From contig JAJFKH010000097.1 of the NCBI GenBank assembly GCA_021773305.1, positions 1 to 47,311 of the forward strand: a stretch of DNA of 47,311 nucleotides. The letters are read 5' to 3'. The translations under genes and the position numbers were made by a program. This DNA comes from Gammaproteobacteria bacterium. Lineage in GTDB: Bacteria; Pseudomonadota; Gammaproteobacteria; UBA1113. Shown in pieces: positions 39,724-47,311 of this stretch (position 1 is its first letter; every line of letters begins with the position of its first letter). Under the pieces are notes generated by a model that saw nothing but the letters and a program-made list of their open reading frames with translations, ran no database searches and was not told the DNA's origin.

Positions 39724-39800
39724 CGGGGCGTGGCGCAGCTTGGTAGCGCACTTGCATGGGGCGCAAGAGGTCGCAGGTTCAAATCCTGCCGTCCCGACCA
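39724..39800 (+). tRNA. tRNA-Pro (GGG)
   Basis: CGGGGCG pairs with CGTCCCG (one G-T pair). The anticodon stem CTTGC/GCAAG encloses loop ATGGGGC, giving anticodon GGG. CCA is encoded (39798-39800). A TAGAAT minus 10 (39709-39714) precedes it, with only a poor minus 35 (TTTATT, 17 bases upstream). Confidence 0.95.
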
Positions 39801-39927
39801 TAACATGGGTCTGTTGTCAGCAATCTATCTTATTTCTTCAAAAAATTTTTCCGTTGTTAAGATGCCCGTTGATAATTCTCTATTATCTGTGGGTATATGT
39901 GTTTTGCCATCATAGAAGGACATGGAC

Positions 39928-41448
39928 GTGGATAAAAAATGGTTGAGTTTAATTGGAGTAGGAATTGCAGGGCTGATTATCGGCATTGATTTCACTATTG
40001 TTAATACCTGCCTACCAGAAATTGAAAACTCCTTATCCGCAACCATTGATGAACTGCAATGGGTCATTGTAGGCTTTGGTTTACTCTTTAGCTCCTTGCT
40101 CGTTTCCATGGGAAAATTAGCCGATACTCTGGGCCGGCGAAAACTATTACTCAGCGGCTTGGTGGGCTTTGGCCTCGCATCACTTTTAGCCGGGATCTCC
40201 CATACCCCTTGGCTTTTGATCTTTGCTCGGATTTTACAGGGAGTTTTTGCTTCAGTGGTGTTTCCCTGTGGCACCGGGATCATCACCCACAGCTTTCCCA
40301 AAAAAGATCACGGTAAAGTGCTAGGTCTTTATTCCGCATTAATTGGAATTGGTTTGGGCTTTGGGCCTGTATTAGGTGGAATTATTTCACAATTTTGGAG
40401 TTGGCGCTGGATATTTTTCATCAATGCACCCATTATTCTGGTAAGCCTGACTCTCTGCTTACTCAATACCGAAGAATCAAAATCTGATAAAAAAGAACTG
40501 ATTGATTGGTACGGAATGATTTTCATCACCTTATTTCTTGGTCTCATGACTTTTGCCATCACCCAAGCACCAGACTATGGTTTGCTATCGAAAACCGTTG
40601 GTATTTCATCCCTGTTAGGTTTTATCGCATTGATTGCTTTAATTATTACAGAACGCCATGCTCCAGCACCATTACTACCTATGCATTTATTTTTTAATAA
40701 GCACTATATGGCAGCATTGTTGATCTTTATCGCTTCCGTGGCATTTTCATGGATTATCATATTTTTTGCACCTTTGTATTTGGATAACGTTTTGGATTAT
40801 AGTCCCTTGTTTGTGGGTTTAATGCTGTTACCATTGACCACAATGACTATTTTAATCCCACCTATAGGAGGTTATTGGTTAGATAGGGCAGGGCCTAAAC
40901 CTATTGCTATTAGCATGTTATTGCTACTCATAGCCTCTTACCTAGTACAATTTTTCTTTGGTGTAAATAGTCCACTTTGGCTAATTATTGTGGGCTTTAC
41001 GCTTTTTGGTATCGGTTGGGGGATCGGCAATGCAATATCCGTCCCCCTGGCCTTATCTCGACTTGAAAACACAAAAGATGTGGGCCTTGTCTCCGGGACA
41101 GTCATGTCTGCGATGAATTTTACTGCTGTCATTATGCTTGCTCTTACAGGAACGGTTTTTCGCTATGTTGAAAAATATTATTTAACCGGGGTACTCGAAA
41201 AATCTCATATTACCCTCGATGATAAGCATAAAGCTGTGCTTCAATCTTTACTGGCTGATCCCACTCATGGTAAAGATATACTGGGCCATTCAGCCCCTCA
41301 GTTTGCGGCTATTGTCACCAGTCATTTAAAAGACGCTTTTGTAGTAGGCTTTCATTGGGTCATCGGTATTTTATTTGCGCTGACCCTGGCAATTACCATA
41401 GCGATATATTTTTTACTTTTTAAAAGCAAAAATAGTGTTAAAGTTTAA
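39928..41448 (+). CDS. MFS drug exporter, DHA2 (EmrB/QacA) type
   Basis: A proton-driven inner-membrane exporter of 506 aa with about 14 predicted helices. Family motifs are visible: D1 in IDFTIVNTCLPEI, motif A GKLADTLGRRKLL, motif B in RILQGVFAS and motif C in GLGFGPVLGGIIS. A soluble loop occurs before the last helix (about 415-465). GTG 39928 is preferred because AAGGA lies 7 bases upstream; ATG 39922 would leave only 1 base of spacing. No membrane-fusion partner (EmrA-like) is adjacent. The substrate is unknown. Confidence 0.9.
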   Translation: MDKKWLSLIGVGIAGLIIGIDFTIVNTCLPEIENSLSATIDELQWVIVGFGLLFSSLLVSMGKLADTLGRRKLLLSGLVGFGLASLLAGISHTPWLLIFARILQGVFASVVFPCGTGIITHSFPKKDHGKVLGLYSALIGIGLGFGPVLGGIISQFWSWRWIFFINAPIILVSLTLCLLNTEESKSDKKELIDWYGMIFITLFLGLMTFAITQAPDYGLLSKTVGISSLLGFIALIALIITERHAPAPLLPMHLFFNKHYMAALLIFIASVAFSWIIIFFAPLYLDNVLDYSPLFVGLMLLPLTTMTILIPPIGGYWLDRAGPKPIAISMLLLLIASYLVQFFFGVNSPLWLIIVGFTLFGIGWGIGNAISVPLALSRLENTKDVGLVSGTVMSAMNFTAVIMLALTGTVFRYVEKYYLTGVLEKSHITLDDKHKAVLQSLLADPTHGKDILGHSAPQFAAIVTSHLKDAFVVGFHWVIGILFALTLAITIAIYFLLFKSKNSVKV

Positions 41449-41555
41449 CAAGTATTAGAAGGCATTAAATCTTGAAATTTCTTGTTACATAATGTCACAA
41501 ATCATCAAATGATTTTATTATGTTTTGAGGGTATGATAGTGATGTTATCAGTTAA

Positions 41556-42395
41556 ATGAGTGGTTATTGTGCAGTGATTGTTATTAGCCCTGAAAAGCTA
41601 CAGGAAATAATTCAAAATAGCATTAATGAATATAAGGGACATATCAAAAAATCTTGGCGGCTACCCTTTAAACAGCGCTCGTTGCTCCAGTTTTTTTCTT
41701 CACATAATCAACATGGGGTACACCACGCTGAAAAACTATTAAAAAAACATCCCTTAAAAGCTGCCCTCGGTGTAGAAGACGATATTGCACTCGAAGTGAT
41801 TCAGCATTTAAAAGCAGAAAAAGGGGGGACTCGTCGTCATTCTTTTAAAACGATATTAGTCAAAAATCTTTATCAATTTTTTAGTGATAAAAATAGAGAG
41901 TTGAAATTTATTTCTCAATCATTTGAGCAAATTAGCAGATATGTTAGAGAGAATTTAAATAACTCATATCAAAGCACTCAATGGCAACAAAAAATTTATC
42001 TTAAAGATAAACCCTGGAAGAAAATATCGAAAGATGAGATACGTGAACGTTGGCTTGATATATTTGGCATTAAGGACTCCGATGAAATGACCCTGTGGTT
42101 TGCGATGAATGATATAAAAAACAAAATAAAAGAAAAAATCGCATTATCACCCAATGATGATAATGCAAAAGTTTGTCTTCTCATTTTTAATGAGATGGGG
42201 AAGTTTTTAAACATTTATTCAGCAGAATACGACCAACGTCCGTATTATAATAAAGGAACATTATTTAATGGAAACAATCCTGCCTTGGTTGAAAAACTAC
42301 TGGGTGGTTGGAAAACTCGATTTGACTTATTAGGATTGAAAAATGATTATGCGGAACCTCGGGAAGAGTTCAAGCCCTCAATACCGCGCCATTAA
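41556..42395 (+). CDS. Orphan 279-aa protein, unknown function
   Basis: A soluble, basic, mostly helical protein with no signal peptide. The N-terminal half is lysine-rich (KSWRLPFKQRSLLQFF). The C-terminal half contains the more ordered-looking RERWLDIFGI, MTLWFAMNDIKNKIKEK and CLLIFNEMGKFLNIYS. No Shine-Dalgarno sequence precedes ATG 41556; an in-frame GTG at 41574 is an alternative. A TATGAT at 41532-41537 could be the minus 10. Its stop codon overlaps that of the convergent secreted-protein gene by a few bases. I do not recognise a family; a host-directed role is possible by context only. Confidence 0.65.
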   Translation: MSGYCAVIVISPEKLQEIIQNSINEYKGHIKKSWRLPFKQRSLLQFFSSHNQHGVHHAEKLLKKHPLKAALGVEDDIALEVIQHLKAEKGGTRRHSFKTILVKNLYQFFSDKNRELKFISQSFEQISRYVRENLNNSYQSTQWQQKIYLKDKPWKKISKDEIRERWLDIFGIKDSDEMTLWFAMNDIKNKIKEKIALSPNDDNAKVCLLIFNEMGKFLNIYSAEYDQRPYYNKGTLFNGNNPALVEKLLGGWKTRFDLLGLKNDYAEPREEFKPSIPRH

Positions 42396-42865
42396 GGATA
42401 AATTCCCTCGCTTCGAATACTTGAAAAGAGTGCGCCTTTTGAACCTTTATTTTCGCTAATCCAATATTCCCCTTGAGAACTTAACATCACAGGAGAAACA
42501 GCTAATTCGCATACATGAACCACTTCATGGCAAGGTAGTTTAGTCTGATATCCTCCTTGATCAGTGCAGGATAAAACAAAATTTTTCTGCTCGACAACAA
42601 TAGCCGCCCAATGACTGGGTTCTAGAGTAGATGGTAAGCCACTACTTACTTGCTTAGCGGGAGGAAGATGCTGAAAGCTTACAGGATAATAAGCATTGTT
42701 ATAAAAAACGTAAACGCGAAATTTTTGATCTTTTTCACTACTGTTTAACACCACATATTCACCAAAAAACGTCACAGTTTTGGGTGTGCAACCTCTGGGA
42801 TAATAAGAAGCATAAGCCTGACCACTCAGGCATAATGCGAATAACCCTAAAAGCAACTTTTTCAT
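42392..42865 (-). CDS. Secreted protein of unknown function
   Basis: This 157-aa protein has a textbook signal peptide (MKKLLLGLFALCLSGQAYA, cleavage after AYA about residue 19). The mature part of about 138 residues has four cysteines (GCTPK, LSCTD, LPCHE, HVCEL), which suggests two disulfides, and many beta-like segments. AGGAC precedes ATG 42865. It is the second gene of a two-gene unit with 42880-43389 (14-base gap). I do not recognise the family; resemblance in size and layout to small secreted virulence-associated proteins of Legionella is not enough to name it. Confidence 0.75.
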   Translation of the reverse strand: MKKLLLGLFALCLSGQAYASYYPRGCTPKTVTFFGEYVVLNSSEKDQKFRVYVFYNNAYYPVSFQHLPPAKQVSSGLPSTLEPSHWAAIVVEQKNFVLSCTDQGGYQTKLPCHEVVHVCELAVSPVMLSSQGEYWISENKGSKGALFSSIRSEGIYP

Positions 42866-42879
42866 AACCGTCCTACAAA

Positions 42880-43389
42880 TTAAGTTGTTGGTGTACTCGG
42901 AACAGCTGGAGTTATCGGTGGATTCGTCGCGGATTTATCCATACACTCAACTTTATCCACACCAGCCTCGCCTCCAGTATGATGAGTGTGATTACAAGCC
43001 ATACCTTTCACTTGTAATAGCGTATCAAGATAGACAGACTCGTCATCGGTAAAGTAATCACATTTGATTAAACCACCACCGGCGGCACTCACTGTGGTTT
43101 TTGTATCATCAAGAGCTGCCACATGTTCTGCAAGGTTATCTTCCACATGAATGGAGCTATCGATGACGAGAAGCTGTGATCGAACCAAGGTTTCTTTATC
43201 GTTGATTTTAAGCGATGTTGGATCCACTGCATTGTCGTAGAAATAAGAGAGGCCCGTATGGGTATAGGGTTTTGCTTCCTCACTGACTTTTAAATCGGCT
43301 ACTTTAGGGCATTCTAGCCACTCAGAATAACTCGGGAGGCCATAGCAAAGAAGGATACCGGTAAGGATTAATTTCCTCTTTATATTCAT
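42880..43389 (-). CDS. Secreted cysteine-containing protein of unknown function
   Basis: This 169-aa protein has a signal peptide (MNIKRKLILTGILLCYGLPSYS, cleavage about residue 22), four cysteines in the mature part (LECPK, IKCDY, MACNH, VECMD) and a threonine/proline-rich disordered tail (PPITPAVPSTPTT). It contains HTHHTGGE, a histidine cluster that could bind a metal. It lies 14 bases upstream of the second secreted-protein gene, with which it is probably co-transcribed. No family is recognised. About 160 non-coding bases separate it from the divergent DUF3025-type gene. Confidence 0.75.
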   Translation of the reverse strand: MNIKRKLILTGILLCYGLPSYSEWLECPKVADLKVSEEAKPYTHTGLSYFYDNAVDPTSLKINDKETLVRSQLLVIDSSIHVEDNLAEHVAALDDTKTTVSAAGGGLIKCDYFTDDESVYLDTLLQVKGMACNHTHHTGGEAGVDKVECMDKSATNPPITPAVPSTPTT

Positions 43390-43549
43390 AATATTGCCTT
43401 TTTGTCTAGTTGAAAACTTATGCTATAGGTATAGACGAAAATCTACAAATCTGCAAGCAGCTACGGCCTTGCTATTGTCGCATTAACTCTTTACTATTGG
43501 TCTAGCTGGGTGATCAGTTCGCGAGTAAATATACGTTGATGCATAAAGT

Positions 43550-44386
43550 ATGGGTTTGGTAAGTCATATAGCCTCTCAAGATCAGTGGGATAGCCATTTT
43601 TATCAATGGTTCGATATGTTTTTGCCCCTAAAGTATGCAGCTGAGCAATTTTCACTTTCTCAGTGGCCTTCCCTTGAGCAAATGAATGTTGTACTGCATC
43701 ATTTCCCTATCCGCATAGGTGAACATTGTCTAGAAGCGGTACCACAATCAACCAAAACTGAGCTATCTAATTTTTATGAAAATTATGAACAGCGGATCTA
43801 CAGAAAAGGCCAGCTGCAAACCCGCGCTGCCAATTGGCACGATTATCTCAATTTATTGGTTTGGATGACTTTTCCCAGGCTAAAAAGACAACTTAATAAG
43901 CTCCAGTTTAAACAAGCTGTACTACAACAAGAACAAGGGTTAAAAAGCCGCTCAATGATTCAACAAAAACTAGCTCATTTTGATGAATGTGGTGTTATCG
44001 TGGTTAGCACTAATGTGCAACTTTTTGAGCTACTCAAAGCTCATCGTTGGCAAGAATTGTTTTATGATTGCAGTGATTGCATCGGCGATGAAATTGATTT
44101 TTTTATTTTTGGCCATGGACTCTATGAAAAAGCATTAACCCCTTATCTAGGGATGACTGGGAAAAGCATATTATTGCAGGTCAATGATGATTTCTTTCAG
44201 CAAAATATACAAGAAAAGCTTGCAAGGATTGATAGCAGCTTAGAGAAATCATTGGTAGGGGATAATGAAGAATATCAGGAACAAAATTTACATCCAGTTC
44301 CTGTGCTGGGTGTTAAAGGTTGGTATGCAGGGAAACAGGATGTAGCTTTTTATCAAAATAAAAGTTATTTTCGTGAAAAAAATTAG
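43550..44386 (+). CDS. DUF3025-type protein
   Basis: This 278-aa soluble protein has the conserved block YEQRIYRKGQLQTRAANWHDYLNLLVWMTFPRLK (quoted in parts: YEQRIYRKG, TRAANWHDYLN, LVWMTFPR), which I associate with the DUF3025 family of proteobacteria. That family has no established function. Later conserved-looking parts are FFIFGHGLYEKAL and VPVLGVKGWYAG. The start at 43550 has no good ribosome site, so it is tentative. A small membrane protein gene follows 22 bases downstream. Confidence 0.75.
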   Translation: MGLVSHIASQDQWDSHFYQWFDMFLPLKYAAEQFSLSQWPSLEQMNVVLHHFPIRIGEHCLEAVPQSTKTELSNFYENYEQRIYRKGQLQTRAANWHDYLNLLVWMTFPRLKRQLNKLQFKQAVLQQEQGLKSRSMIQQKLAHFDECGVIVVSTNVQLFELLKAHRWQELFYDCSDCIGDEIDFFIFGHGLYEKALTPYLGMTGKSILLQVNDDFFQQNIQEKLARIDSSLEKSLVGDNEEYQEQNLHPVPVLGVKGWYAGKQDVAFYQNKSYFREKN

Positions 44387-44408
44387 TCAATGGAATTGGG
44401 AGTGAAAC

Positions 44409-44804
44409 ATGGAGAACGGAAACGAGTTGTTAGTTTACTTGCTATCTGATGTTAACCGTATGGTTTTCATTGGGATCTTGATATGCACACTTAGCTTACT
44501 TATTTGTCTAGGCTTAATGTCTAAGAGAAAATACAGAGATATTGTCATTGCAAACGTCATTTTTTCGAGTATTATAATGGGATTTTTCGTTGTGACGCTC
44601 TATCAAAATGCATATAATGAAGTTGGCATCGAACGCTACGCTTATTTAATCCACAAAGCAAATACGCACCCTCGTCTAAACAAAGAATTTTCAGACTATG
44701 TTAAAGCACATCAAAATAAAATCGACGGTGTTAATTATGCAGTACTTAAGAAACGCTTGATACACATAGAGCAAAATGAAATTAATCAAGCGTATAAAAC
44801 CTAA
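44409..44804 (+). CDS. Small inner-membrane protein, unknown function
   Basis: This 131-aa protein has two predicted membrane helices (about residues 17-37 and 46-66) and a soluble C-terminal tail of about 65 residues that is charged and helical. GGGAGTG lies about 7 bases before ATG 44409. It is packed between the DUF3025-type gene and the ABC ATPase gene (15-base gap), so the three may form an operon. No family is recognised. Confidence 0.65.
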   Translation: MENGNELLVYLLSDVNRMVFIGILICTLSLLICLGLMSKRKYRDIVIANVIFSSIIMGFFVVTLYQNAYNEVGIERYAYLIHKANTHPRLNKEFSDYVKAHQNKIDGVNYAVLKKRLIHIEQNEINQAYKT

Positions 44805-44819
44805 AGCATTTTATAAAAC

Positions 44820-46802
44820 ATGTCAGAATCACTATTATTGGAAGTGAACCATCTTTCTGTGGGATTACACACAGAAGCAGGTTACAAAAAGGCAATTAAA
44901 GACATCAGTTTTAGGATTAATTCTGGTGAAACATTAGTGCTGCTTGGCGAATCAGGTTCGGGAAAAACCATGACGGCCCTTGCCATCAATCAATTGCTTC
45001 CAGCTGTCGCCGGTTATAGTAGCCAGAGCCAAGTTAATTTTAAGCATGAAGATTTGTTATCACTTTCAGAAGTCCAGATGCGTAAATATCGCGGCAATAA
45101 AATCGGAATGATTTTTCAAGAGCCAATGTCCTCATTAAACCCCGTGTTTACAATTGGTCAGCAGATTGGAGAAAGTTATAAAAAACATACTCAGTTAACT
45201 TCAAAGGCAATAAAAGCAAAGGTTCTATCCTTACTTGATGCCGTTGGGATCCCTGCAGCAAAAAAGCGTATGAATGATTACCCCCATCAATTGTCAGGAG
45301 GCATGAAACAGCGGGTAATGATAGCGATGGCATTAGCTCAAGATCCGCAATTACTCATTGCTGATGAAGCAACCACCGCCCTTGATGTTACCACCCAATA
45401 CCAAGTACTCCAATTATTAAAGACATTACAAAAAAACTCCAATATGTCTATGCTGTTTATTACCCATGATTTGGGTGTGGCTGCTGAAATTGCTCACCGA
45501 GTTGCTGTAATGTATAACGGCCATATTATAGAAAATTCAAATAAAGAAAATTTTTTTAATAAACCACTGCATCCATACAGCCAACGCTTGTTTGATGTGC
45601 TACCAGATATTGACAAAAGAGATAGGTTATTAAAAGCTATTCCTGGGACTGTGCCGCCGATTACCGATACTTTAGTAGGCTGCCCCTTTGCTAATCGGTG
45701 TGATCAAGCATGGGAGATATGTCACAAAATTTTTCCCAAATTGACAAAAGTTAATGAGCATAAAGTGGCTTGCCACTTATATACGACAGATCATGTGCCC
45801 ACTTCAATACAGCATGATAAGCAGACTGTTCTTAAAAAAAACAAGAGCAGCGGAACTATACTATCCATTGAAAATGTGAAAATATTTTATCCCATACGAT
45901 CTGGAATTTTACAGCGGAAAGTTGGTGAGGTAAAAGCCGTTGACGATGTAAGTTTTATCCTAAAAAAAAGCCAAACCCTAGCACTGGTCGGAGAGTCTGG
46001 TTGCGGTAAATCAACATTAGGGAAATCCTTATTGCAATTAGTTGATAGCACAGCGGGGTGCGTGAATTATCAAGGGAGAAATATATTGCAAGGTAAAAAT
46101 AGCATCCAGCTACGCCGTGATATTCAAATGATATTTCAAGATCCTTACGCCTCACTAGATCCCAAAAAAACAATTTTTCAAAGTATTAGTGAGGGGATGA
46201 AGATCCATGGATTATCAAATAAACAAACTTTGCTCTCAGAGGTTGATAGATTATTGGACTCTGTGGGGATCTTAAAAGATTATAAATATCGTTATCCCCA
46301 TGAATTTTCTGGAGGACAACGCCAACGAATTTGTATTGCCAGAGCCTTAGCGGTTAAGCCAAAAATCATTATTTGTGATGAACCTACTAGTGGCCTTGAT
46401 GTATCCATACAGGCACAAATATTAAATCTTCTAAAAAATTTACAATCTACCTATGAGTTAAGCTTTTTATTTATCACACATGATATTTCTGTTGTTTCTT
46501 ATTTGGCTGATGAAGTCGCTGTAATGTATTTAGGGAAAATAGTAGAGCAGGGGAGTGTTTATCAGCTTCTAGAAGATCCCAAACATCCTTATACCAAAAT
46601 CTTACTATCAGCGGTACTCAGAGCAAAAAAAGAGCAAAAAACACCCGCAAAACTCACAGGGGAGCAACCCTCCCCCATAGAGCCACCTACTGGTTGTTAC
46701 TTTCATCCCCGATGTCCAAAAGCCATGGCGCAGTGCAAAAAAGAGTATCCTAAGAAGGCTCAATTCGGTGAGAATCATTGGGCGGCTTGCCATTTGTATT
46801 AA
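44820..46802 (+). CDS. Dipeptide/oligopeptide-type ABC transporter, fused double ATPase
   Basis: This 660-aa protein energises import of peptides or related compounds from the inner membrane's cytoplasmic face. It has two full ABC domains in tandem. The first has Walker A GESGSGKT, signature LSGGMKQRV and Walker B LLIADEATTALD. The second has GESGCGKST, FSGGQRQRI and IIICDEPTSGLD. Each ends with the cysteine-rich C-terminal extension typical of the Opp/Dpp class (CPFANRCDQAWEIC; HPRCPKAMAQC). It is thus a DppD-DppF fusion similar in layout to YejF or GsiA. No permease or binding-protein gene is visible next to it. Confidence 0.9.
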   Translation: MSESLLLEVNHLSVGLHTEAGYKKAIKDISFRINSGETLVLLGESGSGKTMTALAINQLLPAVAGYSSQSQVNFKHEDLLSLSEVQMRKYRGNKIGMIFQEPMSSLNPVFTIGQQIGESYKKHTQLTSKAIKAKVLSLLDAVGIPAAKKRMNDYPHQLSGGMKQRVMIAMALAQDPQLLIADEATTALDVTTQYQVLQLLKTLQKNSNMSMLFITHDLGVAAEIAHRVAVMYNGHIIENSNKENFFNKPLHPYSQRLFDVLPDIDKRDRLLKAIPGTVPPITDTLVGCPFANRCDQAWEICHKIFPKLTKVNEHKVACHLYTTDHVPTSIQHDKQTVLKKNKSSGTILSIENVKIFYPIRSGILQRKVGEVKAVDDVSFILKKSQTLALVGESGCGKSTLGKSLLQLVDSTAGCVNYQGRNILQGKNSIQLRRDIQMIFQDPYASLDPKKTIFQSISEGMKIHGLSNKQTLLSEVDRLLDSVGILKDYKYRYPHEFSGGQRQRICIARALAVKPKIIICDEPTSGLDVSIQAQILNLLKNLQSTYELSFLFITHDISVVSYLADEVAVMYLGKIVEQGSVYQLLEDPKHPYTKILLSAVLRAKKEQKTPAKLTGEQPSPIEPPTGCYFHPRCPKAMAQCKKEYPKKAQFGENHWAACHLY

Positions 46803-46849
46803 AATGAGATAAAATACCTGCTATTATTGGTCTAAAAAGAAATAAAATA

Positions 46850-47311
46850 ATGATAAAAGAAATCGTAAAACAATATATAATCAATGAGTTACAGTTTCAG
46901 GACGACAGCAACGCCTGGTTTGAAAAATTTGAAAAAAACAAAAATATTCGTAAGTTTTTTGCCTATGCTATTTTTCTTGATTCGACTATTTTGCGAAGTT
47001 TAGGAAAAAAATCCTTGGCACGAAATGTTCTGGCTCATACAAAATCCGCCGAATTTTTAAATGATATTTCTGTGAAACCCTTTTTGGCCTATTGCCAGGA
47101 TTATTTTTCTGACGATCCAATGCCTTCAAATGATTTCGATAATACCCAGTTAATTAAAAAATTAGAATCCATTTCTGAACGAGAGCGTGTTCAACAACTA
47201 TTATCCATCATGAATGATTTAATTCAGCTGCTAAATATTAAAAATCCTTCTACCTTTGAACAGGCAGCAATTCTTGTGGATAGTATGCGTTTAGGTGAAA
47301 TTCAATTTCAT
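46850..47311 (+). CDS. Unknown protein, truncated by the window's right edge (partial)
   Basis: An open frame from ATG 46850 continues without a stop to the end of the window (154 codons seen). The visible part is soluble and helical with no signal peptide (MIKEIVKQYIINELQFQ at the start; SERERVQQLLSIMNDLIQLL later). There is no strong ribosome site ahead of it (GAAATAAAATA). It follows the ABC ATPase gene by 47 bases. No family is recognised from this portion. Confidence 0.6.
   Translation, partial: MIKEIVKQYIINELQFQDDSNAWFEKFEKNKNIRKFFAYAIFLDSTILRSLGKKSLARNVLAHTKSAEFLNDISVKPFLAYCQDYFSDDPMPSNDFDNTQLIKKLESISERERVQQLLSIMNDLIQLLNIKNPSTFEQAAILVDSMRLGEIQFH

Noticed and set aside
39713-39946. Two overlapping plus-strand ORFs across tRNA-Pro
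   Set aside because: Their N-termini are translated tRNA sequence, and their tails are the tRNA-MFS gap and the start of the MFS gene in another frame.

Overview
The window looks like chromosome from a gammaproteobacterium of the order Legionellales (Legionella/Coxiella relatives), probably intracellular. This is inferred from four things: AT-rich DNA with ordinary gammaproteobacterial housekeeping proteins; the block smc-zipA-ligA and the block thrS-infC-rpmI-rplT-pheS-pheT-ihfA; several large orphan proteins with host-interaction features (ankyrin repeats, SH3-ligand-like proline motifs); and two promoters that carry a near-consensus PmrA box of the type that controls Dot/Icm effectors in Legionella and Coxiella. 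No dot/icm genes are in the window, so secretion of the orphan proteins is inference.

Layout. 1-760: the 3' end of an IS630-type transposase and a small exported protein. 770-2713: rmuC (minus) and a family 4 uracil-DNA glycosylase (plus), divergent. 2714-8183: an accessory block with a DnaA box inside an inverted repeat, two tandem paralogues (469 and 511 aa) that share terminal modules around proline-rich linkers, and a 607-aa orphan. 8220-11236: tRNA-Arg, class I fructose-bisphosphate aldolase, and a tandem pair of coiled-coil/two-helix membrane proteins, one of which appears to have lost its 5' end. 11262-19351: smc, zipA, ligA, a disordered lipoprotein and truD, closely spaced on the plus strand. 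19347-24193: a PmrA-box promoter and a 776-aa orphan, a SulP anion transporter, and a 190-aa orphan. 24196-27919: two inverted repeats, a YdbH-like AsmA-type protein, tRNA-Asn and an aspartate aminotransferase (minus). 28013-32261: uvrB behind a LexA-like site, then a PmrA-box promoter and a 673-aa ankyrin protein with a duplicated architecture. 32307-39800: tRNA-Val, the translation operon, ihfA, a MerR-type regulator and tRNA-Pro. 39928-47311: a DHA2-type MFS exporter, an orphan, two secreted proteins (minus), a DUF3025-type protein, a small membrane protein, a fused dipeptide-type ABC ATPase and a truncated ORF at the right edge.

How it fits together. The housekeeping genes cover chromosome structure and division (smc, zipA), DNA repair and replication (rmuC, udg, ligA, uvrB), translation (thrS, infC with an AUU start, rpmI, rplT, pheST, truD, four tRNAs) and nucleoid architecture (ihfA). 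The accessory genes sit singly or in pairs between these conserved blocks. The most interesting signals are: the two PmrA-box promoters with identical box-to-minus-10 spacing, each ahead of an effector-like orphan; the tandem SH3-ligand-bearing paralogues; the internal duplication of the ankyrin protein; and the tandem coiled-coil membrane pair, in which the shorter gene has about 75 extra in-frame upstream codons resembling its sister but no start codon.
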